Shown: piece by piece, positions 50,801 to 62,555 of the stretch
Numbering within the stretch: position 1 is the stretch's first letter
Layout of the letters: each line of letters opens with the position of its first letter
Source: Torreya grandis
Lineage: Eukaryota; Streptophyta; Pinopsida; Cupressales; Taxaceae
DNA length: 64,000 bases
Direction: 5' to 3'
NCBI GenBank assembly: GCA_037957365.1
Contig: JARHVA010004802.1
Location: 1,366,040 to 1,430,039, forward strand
Notes under the pieces: model-generated
What the model saw: only the letters and a program-made list of their open reading frames with translations
Databases searched by the model: none
Told to the model about the DNA's origin: nothing
Position numbers and translations under genes: made by a program

Positions 50801-53800
50801 AGATACCGACATCACATGAGATTATTGGCTTGATTACTTTGATTAAATTAATGCAATTGAGGAAGAATAAATTTTCTCCTTATCTTATGTTATCTAATTA
50901 TAAGTAAATATTTATAATTCAAATTATCTTCTTTTATTACTTAATTGATAAAAATCTAGATTGACATCCATGAAATAAAGCTAACCCTTTCCTAGAATTG
51001 GTATTTTACCAGGCAATCTAGCTTTTTATTTTATTAATCTATCTTGTCTAGATTTTTTTACCTATGTGTAGGTAATATTTCCTAGATAAAAAGGATCTCT
51101 CATAATAATTGGGTCAACAATGCACATTTGATCTTACAAGTACACCTAATTTTAATTAAAACCCTATTTTTTTCAAGTTTTTGTTAGTTCATAGTACAAA
51201 ATAAAATTACATAAAAACTACATAAAAAACTACACATCTTAGAGAGGGATAGGGGGTTTGCTAAGTGCATATGCTAAAAGAAACACCTAATTGACTAACC
51301 CACTAATTTATTAATATCCAAAGAAAATATCAACAACTTAGCTCTTGTGCTTTATGTTTTATTTCATTTTTCTCTTACACGATCTTATTCAAAAAATACT
51401 TTCCTTATTAATGAATCTACACACCATTTCACCATGCACCATTTGCATATAGATACTCACTCAAGAAACCCCAAGTCATAATGATAACTCGGCCTATTCA
51501 ATTTTATTGGTTAAATAATTTATGTGAGAATTAAATGGTCTTTACCATATCCTATGATAGTATATATAGGTCCATTGGGTTTACAAACTAATGACCTATA
51601 ATGGTTGGTTACTATAATTTAAAAACTCAATTTGAAGATATCTCGTTGATAAAGCACACACACAAGATTAATTTCTAGGGAAAAAATCCTTTTACATGTT
51701 CAACATGATAGCCATTACATGTATTATCTTATCAATTAATATGACCCCTAGTAATCCCTAGAGTCAATAGTATCTACAAAAGTCAAAATTAGAAGACAAG
51801 AGGAATACAATCATGCAACTAACATGGTCACTACTTATGCCAAAACAAGTAAAGCATATTTATACATCTGACATGTAGCTATAATGATCACAAACCACTA
51901 CATGAGATTCTCTCTCCACTGTCCATAATTTTCATCTTGTTCCTTCTCTTTGATGATACTCTCTCTCGCACCAAGGGGGGTTGTACCTGTGTCACAAATA
52001 GTCAAACAAAAATACTGGTATCCAAGTCATGATATCAAATCCAAATGATATGAACCAATAAAGGCATGATAATGTAAATGACAATTACTCCACATAATTT
52101 CATAACATTCATTTTTATTAATGTTAATTAATTTAATTTATTGTATCACATAAGCATATGAAGCATGATAAACATAATTAACTGTTCCATAACATATAAA
52201 GAAAATTAATCAATAATCAACATCCTTGATTGCATAAAAATACATTAATATTTTAATTATCAAGCATACCCTATAACTCTAATCAAAATCAAATTTCTTT
52301 AAAATATGGCACTATGAAAATGGGATGTGATAGTTTGGGTATGTTCAAGATAGACAATCTTCCATGAAATAACAAGAACCAAGCATGTTCCTTGCATCAG
52401 GGCTTGAAATTACTCTAGAAGGAATTATGATGTAATTATGGTCAATGTGAATTTAATCAAAACACCTTATGTCACTTTCAATGATCTTTTCTCATCAAAT
52501 TAGATGTGAATTTGAACTTAAAAGATATATATATGCAACCAAAATTTTTAACTCTTAATTGCTAGTGATTTTTATGTATTTGTGGCAAACTGACGAGTTG
52601 ACATCAAATAATGGGTGTCAAATTTAAGATGTTTGAATGGGGAATATCTAGTGTAGACATGGTAGAATCATGCAGTGCTTGGTTCACAATATCACTTTTA
52701 TGGATTGGTGATGGTTGTAGACATGTCAAATTTAACTTCAAGTTTACATAGTTGTGATCATACTTGTGGCATCATCATATGGTGTTTGGTTCAAAATATG
52801 ATATGTTGATTGGTGGTGATGGTTTTCAAATTTAAGGTACTATTCATGGAGTGATGTCATGTACTGAGTCTTTAAAATTTCATTGTAGCATGTATAGTGT
52901 TGTGACTGATTGTATTGAGACATGTGGCATGTTTAAATTCACCATGGGTCACATAGTCCATACAAATTTAATGGATTTCAATGTGATTAGTGTAGATCCA
53001 TGATTTTTATTCACTTTATTTCATAATCTTCACACATCCAAATTTTGTTCCCTACAAACAAACAAAGTGATTATGATTATATTTAAAAACATAAACATTA
53101 CAAAGACATGAATAATTTTATATATTACATTTTATGAATGGTTGGGTTTTGGATAACTCTTAGTTTATAGGGTAATAAATAGGGTCTGTGTTTTATAGGT
53201 TCATGTGTTTAATAGGTGGCCACATGAACTTATACATTATAAATGGGTTATGGATTAAATTAAATACATAAGGGACCGTTGCTTTTAATAAAAGGGACTT
53301 GAGTTTTGAATTATAGTGACCATAATGGAAAGTGATTTTGAGGTCCTTGGAGTTATGGATTAAGGTGACCATGAATAAAATATGAATCTTTTGAAATTTT
53401 ATATCGTGAATATGACCTCATGATGAGATAACATAGTTCAATTTTTACCATGGTCACATTGTCCTTTGTAAATTGTGGGTGTGTTGTATTTTTAATCCAA
53501 CCCTAATTAATTTTTTATCATAATGGCCACATGGAATTATCATTCAATGACTTGTTTTTTTAATTTTTAATGTCCAAGTGTTCCTCTTGTCCTATTATAT
53601 AACCAATCATAGTTTGACATGCAGTGGGTTCTTATTGAACATAGAATAATGAAGTTTACATAATGGTTCCAGATTTGTGTTCCACATGGATCCATTAAGT
53701 TTATCCAATCCATTTTATATTATCTATGGGTTTGTATTTTTTTTGTGCATGAATAAAGTGGCCATGATTAAATAATAAATTAGAAGTCTTTTGATAATTA

Positions 53801-54240
53801 TTTTAATAAAATAAAGAGAAAAAATGAGAGAAGTCAAATTTATTTAATAGCTATGTAGTCCATAACATGGTTATTCAAAACATGTGTCCACAGGTGTAGG
53901 ACATATGATAATCACATAAAAATCATGAAGCACGTACATCAAAATTCATAGTTCACATATCAATATGTCACTCAAATCATCTGCAGTCTTAGAGAAGACC
54001 ATGTGGTAATCTCAAAAACCCATGCAGCCATAAAGATATCACACATGATTTTAAAATGTAATGAGGCCTCCCATAAATCCATTAAATTATGAATTATGCT
54101 CTATATTATAACACATCCACATAACACTATAGGTATCCATGTTCAATATTTAAAACACAAACTTTTGCTTAGGCCATAGTATAAGGTCACTGTAATTACC
54201 AAATCTCTATTGAGATCCACACTAATTGGGACATCTAAGG
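47891..54240. other. Long AT-rich region without recognisable features
   Basis: No open frame of convincing length, no LTR pair and no clear tandem repeat was seen on either strand over 6.3 kb. Probably very old transposon remnants, which is inference. Confidence 0.4.
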
Positions 54241-54251
54241 TATAATAATAA

Positions 54252-54712
54252 TAAAAACAAAAACAACAACAGCAGCAGCAGTAGTAGTAGTAGTACTAAT
54301 AGCAACACGAAGAAGAAGAAGAAGAAGAAGAAGAAGAAGAAGAAGGAGGAGGAGGAGGAGGAGGAGGAGGAGGAGGAGGAGGAGGAGGAGGAGGAGGAGG
54401 AGGAGAAGGAGGAGGAGGAGTAGAAGGAGAAGGAGAAGGAGGAGAAGAAGAAGGAGAAGAAGAAGAAGAAGAAGAAGGAGGAGGAGGAGGAGGAGGAGGA
54501 GGAGGAGGAGGAGGAGGAGGAGGAGGAGGAGGAGGAGGAGGAGGAGGAGGAGGGAGAAGAAGAAGAAGAAGAAGAAGAAGAAGAAGAAGAAGAAGAAGGA
54601 GTAGGAGGAGGAGGAGGAGGAGGAGGAGGAGGAGAAGAAGAAGAAGAAGAAGAAGAAGAAGAAGAAGAAGAAGAAGAAGAAGAAGAAGAAGAAGAAGAAG
54701 AAGAAGAAGAAG
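54252..54712. repeat. Compound microsatellite (GAA)n/(GGA)n
   Basis: A 460-base stretch: first a short CAA/CAG/TAG mix, then alternating blocks of GAA and GGA triplets, all purine on the plus strand. The long Ser-rich minus-strand frame (54222-54749) and the Glu-rich plus-strand frame (54226-54423) are produced by the repeat. Such homopurine tracts can form triplex DNA. Confidence 0.95.
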
Positions 54713-55336
54713 GGTTCAAATAATTTGGCTCCAAAGAAATCTGAGTCAATTTTTCAATTTTATGGATGCATTCAAAAGAAGAAGGTGGTTGTGTCCATAA
54801 ACCCTACCAGAAAGTATAACTTCATTAACATGAATGTGGCCAAGCATTTAAGTGTTCAAGCAAATAATATCAAGGAGGTTCAAGTAGATGGTAATAATAT
54901 TTCATTTTTTAAAGATTTGAACCTCATTATGGAAAAATATGTTTTGCATTCAGATTTTTATGCTATGGATATGGATGATATGGATATAGTTCTTAGATAT
55001 CCATGGTTAGAGACTTTTGGAATAATGAATATTAATGTTCATAAAAAGTTCATGGATTTTTGGTATAGGAAAAACAAGATCACTTTACAAGATATCATAG
55101 TGAAAAAGGCACCAATAACAATCCAGGTGGATCATGAGGCTGAGATTGAAATGGGTAATGAAGATCATGATGAAGATTTAGATGATATAGATAAAGACAC
55201 AGTACAAATGAAAAGTTCATCTACTCAAGAGACAAAGAAGGAAAAGGTGGAAGAGGTAGAAGCAAAGGTGGATAAGGTCAAAGTATTAGAAAAGGTTGAG
55301 GTATATAGACACCCACATCATCATCAGAGGAAATAA
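54605..55336 (+). pseudogene. Retropepsin-like ORF fused in frame to Glu/Lys tracts
   Basis: After a TAG at 54602-54604 the frame is open for 244 codons. It starts with about 10 Glu and 26 Lys encoded by the microsatellite, then a ~120-residue Ty3-type retropepsin-like domain. VVVSINPTRKYNFINMNVAK aligns with the strand holding the catalytic DSGA motif, which here reads NPTR, so the enzyme is dead. DMDIVLRYPWLETFGIMNIN matches the later conserved D(I/V)VLG..WLE block. The C-terminal 70 residues are acidic then Lys/Val-rich. There is no ATG at the start; the 5' part of the element was lost or replaced by repeat expansion. A polypurine tract and LTR follow, with no reverse transcriptase between. 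Confidence 0.65.
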
Positions 55337-55770
55337 TCATGGAACCAGGTGAGGAAGTGTCATAACAACAATAATTTTATCTATATAGGAAATAAAATTT
55401 CCAATCATTATGGATATGCATGGAATCCAAAGAAAAAAATACTATGACACATGGAATGAATGGGAAAATCACTATGACTATGCATGGAAGAATACCTACT
55501 ATGGTCATGGTTGGAATCCGAGTAGCATAGTAGAGTATGGTATATGGAATAAAAAGAGGAATAATTATGCTTGGACACCAAAGAAATATAATTATAATCA
55601 TGAATGAAATCAAAGGAGAAAAATTGAATTTGGAAACAAGATTGGAGAGCTATCACCTACCAAGATCACATATGGATGGCTAGATGATTGAGATTGGAGA
55701 TAAGTGTGCAATGATTTGAAGCACAATCATTATTTGGTTTCTTCCTATGTTTTGGGGATGAAACATGTCA
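55337..55770 (+). pseudogene. Tyr/Trp/Asn-rich tail region
   Basis: A 65-codon frame (55410-55607) has repeated WN, YGH, YAW and KKYYDTW-like words. It lies between the dead protease and the polypurine tract. No family is recognised. It may be the end of the same polyprotein after a frameshift. Confidence 0.35.
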
Positions 55771-55972
55771 AGGAGGGAAGTAATGACATGTAGCTAGGGA
55801 TATGATATATTATTGTATATGGGTTGATGGAGATGCCAACATGTGGCACACATCTCCTTAGTTATATGGGTACAATATATTAGGATAATAGAGTAACTTG
55901 TGGAAGTAGTACATTGGGTAATGGTTGGCCTACATTGGGATTAGGAGGTTACCCATTCAAGGGTTAGATAGA

Positions 55973-56033
<61 letters not shown>

Positions 56034-56187
56034 GATGATTATCATGGTAAAGATATCAAGTAATCATTGAGTTTTCTATTGTAAGAAGGATATTGGAGGT
56101 TTTCCCCTCGAAGAGACATTATGGAGTTATTCCTTCCTAAAGGAGTATTATATGGTGTTTCCCTACCTTAAGGGTATTTATGCATGT
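55771..56187 (+). repeat. Polypurine tract and LTR of a 5'-truncated Ty3 element
   Basis: AGGAGGGAAG (55771-55780) is a purine tract just before TAATGACATGTAGCTAGGG, where a 3' LTR would start. The LTR-like region holds a TG/TA microsatellite (55973-56028) and TATTGGAGGTTTTCCCCTCG. The right end near 56187 is uncertain, and no matching 5' LTR was found upstream. Confidence 0.5.
55973..56028. repeat. (TG)n(TA)n microsatellite
   Basis: GTGTGTGTGTG followed by about 21 TA units. Confidence 0.95.
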
Positions 56188-56440
56188 ACATATAATGTAC
56201 CGCTACACCAAAACCTTGAAGTGTTAGTGAAATCACATCCCACCATGATTTTAAAGCCTAGACTCTAGGCTGGATTTGTGCCCATACCACTAGGATCCTA
56301 GCATGTACGAGGCCCAAAAAAACATTGACATGCCGGCGTAGCCATCCACTCTTTGAGTTAAACCTAGGTGGAGGCTTTGATACCACATATAATGAAACAC
56401 TACACCAAAACCTTGAAGTGTTAGTTAAATCCATCCATTA
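56188..56440 (-). repeat. Collapsed LTR ends with an initiator-Met primer-binding site
   Basis: CACTACACCAAAACCTTGAA and its flanks occur twice, from about 56188 and 56385, a period of 197. Immediately left of the second copy, CTTTGATACCA at 56375-56385 is the reverse complement of TGGTATCAAAG, a near-perfect initiator-Met primer-binding site. This marks the right copy as the 5' LTR end of a minus-strand element whose body is now only about 140 bases. Confidence 0.55.
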
Positions 56441-57239
56441 GGATCATAATATCATAGTTGTGTGTACCTTTTATGGACCCTGCTTGTCAGACTTAATCTG
56501 TTTACACCACTTGGTACTCTCACCTGCATTATGAGCACCCTACTAACTTTTTGACTTGATACACACCATTATATCACTATCTAACAAGATCAAATAGTCC
56601 ATTATATCTTTATCTAGTTAGATTGAATGCTTTCCATTAGATATTTTGAATTCTCATTATTAGATCTCCTCTTGTAAATTTGGCTAAGTATAGAAACCAC
56701 TATAATTTGCTTGGAAGGCAAAATTTTCACCTTAATAACTTTTTATATGCTCAAAATCATGACATGAAATTTCAACCACATGATCATATATCATAGAGGA
56801 ATCCATCTATGTATCAAACTACTCTTAAAACCTTCACACATATGATGTCATCAAACTACTTACATAGCCTTGTATGTCAAGATGACTACTTGAATCTAGA
56901 CACTCATATGACTGCTCTGATGAATTAATTTTACTTACATAATAACTCTAAGAACTCATAACATGCCATAGGATATATAAAACATGTCCATATCATAAAT
57001 ATAATCCATCAATTTCCTCACTAAGTTAAACACTAAAGGATCATGGAAGAACATTGAAGCTCATTGAAGCACACTTTGCCATTATCATTCTAAAACACAT
57101 GACACCTCATAAACATCCTTGGTTACCTTGGAGATATCATTTACAAACCTCCAATAATATACCTCTTTGTGATTGATGTCAAACACCAATACAAAGCTTA
57201 TGATTAGACTTAGTCTCTCTCTTTAAGTAATTTCTCCCC
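56441..57239. other. No gene; probably LTR-derived sequence
   Basis: No frame of note. It continues from the primer-binding-site-adjacent LTR end at 56385, so part may be that minus-strand LTR. Confidence 0.35.
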
Positions 57240-58347
57240 CTTTGACATCATGATAAAGTGGGATCATATTTTGATCCTGAGGACCTTGAAAAACTACTCA
57301 TAGAGCTTAGAAATATCCCCTTAACATCCTAATAAATCTCATGTAATCTATTTTTTGACATACACAAATATAAACTTGGGCTTCTCTGATCTTTGGACCT
57401 ATCTTCCTACAGAAATCAGAAGCTCCCTTTACTCATGCATAAAGATTCAAGCATATGACTTGGTTTGATCAAGTCCTAATATCAATATTATTGAATTTAC
57501 AACTATAGTATACTTCTTAATATATCCACTATGACAATAAAATATCACATATACTCCCCCTCACATCATTCACATCACTTTAAGCCTTTCAAACTAACTG
57601 AGTTAGCTCCCCCTAAACCCATGCTCTATCTAGAAAATGATATCTTCAACAGGTCTTCTTAACCAATTATGTTTTAACACTTGGAAACATCCATACTTTG
57701 CCTATAGAAATTCAAGACCAAAATCCTTGAATACACCTTGAACACACATACTTTCTTATCCATAAGAAAGATGTCTCCTAAGAGTCATAGGTAGAGACAC
57801 CCTAACCCATAATATCCTAGAATAATGTGAAACTAGGAGTTTCCAACAACTCCTAATATTCCTTATTTTTCTTGGACATCTTTATCTATATAATGGATTA
57901 TCCTTCTTTTTCTTCTTAGGCTTAAGAGAAACAATTTGCTCATCTAATACAATATTCTCTTTCTCTTTTAAGTTTGAATTGGCAATACATGGAGACTAAA
58001 TATTCATGATAGACCTCAATACTAGACATTAAAAATTAGGGTTATTCACATGAAACTTGTTCAACAATAGTAGGATGTTCACTTATATCTATACTCATCT
58101 CAAGGCTAGCCTCAACTAGCATCTTTATCTTCTCCTTGAGATTGTTTTCTTTATTTATAACATGAGAAGATAAAGAAAGATATTAGAATTATTCAACCTT
58201 TGTAGCATTATCCACCACAAAAAATATACCACTTATACCTAAAAACTCATCATGACACATACTTTCCACTTTTGGTTTCAATGAGTTAACTAGCCTTCTT
58301 CATTACACTCTAGGAGTCTGATTAAACATTTTTTGACTTGATAACCT

Positions 58348-60230
58348 TTACTTGTAGAACCTAGCAATGTGACCAATATTCTCATAGTTGTAACAAACAA
58401 CTCTTTTTGAAGTAAAATCACCTTGCCTTACTTTATTTGGAATTTTTTTTGAAAAGTGTTCCACATAATGATAGTTGAAGCATTCAACATTGCTTATACC
58501 ACTTGATTGATAATTCCACTCATTATTATCAAGTCTTCTACACTCTCTAGCCCTATGACCAAATTGATTGAAAATGTAACAATAACCATTGAATTTGGCA
58601 TACCTCATGGAATTTGGTTATTTAATCTAATTTTTTTCATTCTATTAACATCTTCATTCCATGATTGATTGTTGACCTTGAAGGTATGATTATCTTTGTT
58701 CACATTAGTCTTCACCTTGTCTTGAGTTATTTTCTTTTGTTCTTCTTTGTAACCAAGTCTAGTTCTATCACTAACATACTTTTAACTATTCAAAATGTTG
58801 TCTAAATCACTTGAACTCTTTTCAAACATCATAAATGACTTCATCTTACTAGATGTCTTTTCTAACTCACCTTTTAATGACTAATTTTTAATCAGATACC
58901 TTGAATACTCATCTTCTTTATCTTTCAATCTTGTAGACAAAATTTCTAATTGACAAGTGAGATGCTTGACTATATCTTCATGATCCTTGGAGTCTTTATT
59001 CATTATTTCCTCAAACATACTAAATTTTTCTTCATAGTCCTTGATTTAAGACTTCATATTCTTGTTAACCTTCTTCTCAATCTTTAGTTCTTCATGAGCA
59101 TTCCTTAATTCAGTCTTATAGTCTTCCTTGTCTTCTTCATTATTTGTATCACTCCAAGTAAACTCTTTTTGATATGAACAACTTTAGCCCTCAAACATGT
59201 AGAGGACTTCATCTTCACTATCAAACTACAAATCACTATCTTTACTCTCATTTGATGAGATGTAATCTTTATTGGTGTAGAGACTCTTCTTATTCTTGAA
59301 TGACTTCTTGTTGTTGTCAAACTTTCTAAATATTTTCTTCCTCTTATTAGAATTGAATGTCTTATTACCTTCATCTTGGATTTTACCATGCTCTTCACCA
59401 TCATTCTTCTTATTCTTATGAGGGAATTTATTACCAAAGTGTCCTACTTCTCCACAATTGAAACATTTGAAGGGTAGCTTACCCTTATACTCCCCTGAGC
59501 TTGTTTTCAATTTACTTATAAACAAATCTATTAGATCATCATCAGATATCTCATCATAATTGACTTCCTTACCTTGATTTTATTTCATATTTGACTTTAT
59601 TTTTGTATTGAATGTTGCTTCTTGCTTTTGTAGTTTTTCATCATTGACTCTCATCTCATAGGTTGGTAAAGATGCCATGCAATTCATCCATCTTCATCTG
59701 AGTAAGATCTTGAATTTATTTTATAGTAGACACTTTAGAATCAAAATTGAGGGTGAGAGACCTTAATGCCTTTTATAATATAGTATCTTCTTCAAGCTTC
59801 TATCCAAGACCTTTGATAATGTTCACAATCCCATTAACTCTCTATAAAAGGGATGCCATAGAATCTTCTTCCTTCATCTTGAGACTCTCAAATTGTCTTT
59901 GGTGAGATTATAACTTGGCCAACTTGACCTTTTAGTCTCCTTCATAAATGATCTTAAATTTGTCCCATATCTCTTTAGTAGATTTATAATGAATTACTTT
60001 GGTGTACTTAGTCTCTAAAAGACCAAAGGTGATGGCATTCATTGCCTTCGAATTACTCTCACATAACTTTTTATCAATTTCACTAGTTAGAGGGGTTAGG
60101 GGGGATGAATATCATCCAAAATAGATTGCCAAATTTCAAACCCTATTGACCCATTTAACAATATTGATTATTTTGTAGAGTTACCCTGTATCTGTTGGCT
60201 TACCATATTATACCTTGGATCACCTTTAAG
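58348..60230 (-). pseudogene. Copia gag with four decayed zinc knuckles
   Basis: Minus strand, right to left: a UBN2 gag region (about 60090-59640: SNSKAMNAITFGLLETKYTK, STKEIWDKFKIIYEGD) with stops mostly at Gln positions. Then KTSSGEYKGKLPFKCFNCGE and VGHF at 59440, the first knuckle with its last Cys changed to Phe. Then an acidic and Lys-rich linker, a coiled-coil stretch (about 59100-58750), and three more knuckles in the 86-codon frame 58348-58608. These read CYIFNQFGHRAREC, CFNYHYVEHF and CYNYENIGHIARFY; each has lost its second Cys. The layout matches plant copia gags with a long C-terminal extension. RNA binding would be abolished. Confidence 0.8.
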
Positions 60231-60250
60231 TGGTTAAACTTATAATTAAG

Positions 60251-60268
60251 GTCCTACTTTGATACCAA
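60251..60268 (-). other. Initiator-Met primer-binding site
   Basis: TTGGTATCAAAGTAGGAC on the minus strand lies two bases inside the LTR (expected TGGTATCAGAGC). It fixes orientation and the LTR border. Confidence 0.8.
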
Positions 60269-60270
60269 TT

Positions 60271-61486
60271 TGTAGAGGTACAATCACTAAGAGGGGGACT
60301 AAATCAATGATGATAGATAATCCAAACTTTAATTCTAATCCTTTCAACCCTTAACAAAATAACATCATCATTCATGAAACATACACATAGTTTATAGTAA
60401 TGATCAATAAATATAATCAAAATCACACACATAACACAAGATCTACATGGGAATTCCTCTTAGGGAATAATATCCATTAGAACCTAGAAAATGGATTACA
60501 GTCCTATAATAACAAGATCCAAATTTAGACTAACACCAACTGATTAAAGAACATCCATGCCTTAATTTAGTGAGACACTCATCCCATAAGGAGTTACTAA
60601 CCCCCCTAGGTAATCAAGCACCCACTAAATTACCTTGATTAATCTCCACCTTTGATTTGATGTATTATACACCTAATGATTGGACTTATCTTTATTGCAC
60701 TCTTCTTTACCCTTCTATCTCTCTCAAATAGCCTCTAGGGCTTACTCACTCAATCAACCTCTTCTAGGATTATTAGGTCTGATGACCCATGTGTTAATCT
60801 TTACCAACTTGATTAGATAAAAATGTCTGATATTTTTCACTCTCTGATGGTCCTCACTAACCTATATATTCTCTTCTAAATGCTTTCTCCTTCATTCAAT
60901 TCCACACTTGCTCAACTCTAATCTCTCTTTCAACTCATCATACACCCTCAAACTTTCTCATATAAGCAATAGATATAAACACTCCTTTTGGATCACTCTA
61001 GGATTATTAACTCATCCTCAATATTCTTTGTACTTTATTCTATCCATTGAGCACACTCCCTCTGATCTCTTTCCTTCATCTATATCTTGTACTCTCTCAA
61101 CACATCCACATCAAATAAAAAACCATTACCTTAGTCTTCACTCTTTATAGAGTCTTCATGAATATCAACTTTTAGGTTGTCCATAATACTTGTCTTAACC
61201 TTTAATACATCTATCATGATAAGACATAGCTCAAATTCATTATCAAAGGTCAGCTATAACATCCATGGGCCACACTTAAGTAGCTATGCTTTTCAACTAG
61301 GCCTTAGTAGCCCTTATATTAGCCCTTTAGAAATTCATCAAGAAAAATAAGAACATAGGATCACTTTCAAATACATGGGTCCACTCCACATTACCCTTAT
61401 GACATCTTCAGGTGATTACTCCTACTGAAACACTCTTCTACTACAACACAAATTTCTTAAACAATATTCTATACAAAATAACAACA
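60271..61486 (-). repeat. 5' LTR of the minus-strand copia element (1,216 bp)
   Basis: On the minus strand it begins TGTTGTTATTTTGTATAG and ends TACCTCTACA, giving TG/CA ends, with the primer-binding site directly downstream. Only one copy is in the window, so the right border is inferred from the TG and the neighbouring LTR. Confidence 0.7.
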
Positions 61487-61502
61487 TGAATGAATAAATA
61501 GT

Positions 61503-62489
61503 TGTTGGAAATATTGTCATTGATGTCAAAGGTTTAGAATTATTGATGATAAAGGCTCCATTGCATTTAATATTATTTATCTTGGATAATATGAGTTAAT
61601 ATTTACTTAATATTAATGAATATATTTTTCATTGTATATGAGACAAAATAAGGGCCCATGGAGAAGTCAAAGAGTCACGAGACAAAGACAAAAGAAGGAT
61701 GGGACGCATTTTCCCATGAAGATTCATCTTGGGGAATACCAAGAGTCACCAAGTGAATACAAAAAGAGTAAGGGAAAATTTCTCATGAAGGGACACTTTA
61801 AGAAATATGAAAAGTCACCAAAGATAAGGACAAAAGTGGGAAAGATGTTTTTTGTCATGAAGGGTCACCACATGACTTTTCAAATGCTTGGATATGAAGG
61901 GTCATCCAAGATTGGTGCCATTTATCATGAGGATTGAAAGGTCACAAAGGGGGAAGGCCAAAGGTCATTTGGAAAGCTATAAATAAAGGCTTGAGTAGCC
62001 ATTTTTAATATGAGTGTGAGAGGTTAATTCAATATTGTATTATCTAGCTTAGAAAAGCAAAGGTGAGAGAGAGGAAAGAGATGTTGTATTGAACTATCAT
62101 TTGTTGATTTAGCAACATTGAGAGATAGGTGTGTGGTTTACACAAAGTGGATGATGCTCATGTGGGTTGGTGCTCACGAATGATAGCTGGGTTGGTGCTC
62201 GACAAAGGGGTTTGAAGCTCTTGTGGGGTGATACTCACGAATTGTAGCTGAGGTTAGTACTTGGCAAAGGGGTATGGTGCTCCTATGGGTTTTTTCTCAC
62301 TAATATACTTGAGATTGTTCTCCGTAGTTTTTCCCACATTGGGTTTCCATGTTATATCTAGTGTCTCTCTTTCTTGTGTGATGTTTATTATTTGAGTTTT
62401 ATTGCATATCTTGAATGTTTGATTAAGGGAAAGTTTTATAAGATATATACTAATTCACCCCCCCCTCTCAGTATATGTTGTGCTTAACA
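61503..62489 (+). repeat. 5' LTR of the plus-strand copia element (987 bp)
   Basis: It begins TGTTGGAAATATTGTCATTG and ends GTGCTTAACA; the primer-binding site follows. U3 holds three ~70-bp tandem units starting GTCAC at about 61674, 61745 and 61814. A TATA box is at 61979 (TATAAATAAAGG). The R/U5 part holds about three ~62-70 bp units with GGTGCTC(A/G), CTCACGAAT.(A/G)TAGCTG and CAAAGGGGT (about 62140-62310). Confidence 0.82.
61979..61988 (+). promoter_or_regulatory. Probable TATA box of the plus-strand copia LTR
   Basis: TATAAATAAA follows the U3 repeats and precedes the R/U5 repeats by about 150 bases. Confidence 0.6.
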
Positions 62490-62491
62490 CT

Positions 62492-62503
62492 TGGTATTAG
62501 AGC
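62492..62503 (+). other. Initiator-Met primer-binding site
   Basis: TGGTATTAGAGC starts two bases after the LTR and differs from the initiator-Met complement TGGTATCAGAGC by one C-to-T change. Confidence 0.85.
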
Positions 62504-62555
62504 AAGTTCCTTTTTGAAAAGTTTTACAGCTTGAAGTAGATCAAGAAAGCACAAG

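Larger units (their letters stand above)
57240..61486 (-). mobile_element. Ty1/copia element, minus strand, 3' end incomplete
   Basis: In minus orientation: LTR (60271-61486), primer-binding site, gag (60230 to 58348), then about 1.1 kb with no protease, integrase or reverse transcriptase motif. That tail includes two polypurine-like GGGGGAG tracts (near 57612 and 57238, in CAAAGGGGGAGAAATT). No second LTR copy was found, so the element is either a gag-only non-autonomous type or truncated. Confidence 0.7.

Noticed and set aside
54222..54749. 175-codon minus-strand frame of Ser, Pro and Phe runs
   Set aside because: It is the reverse strand of the GGA/GAA microsatellite; the frame exists only because the triplet repeat lacks stops.
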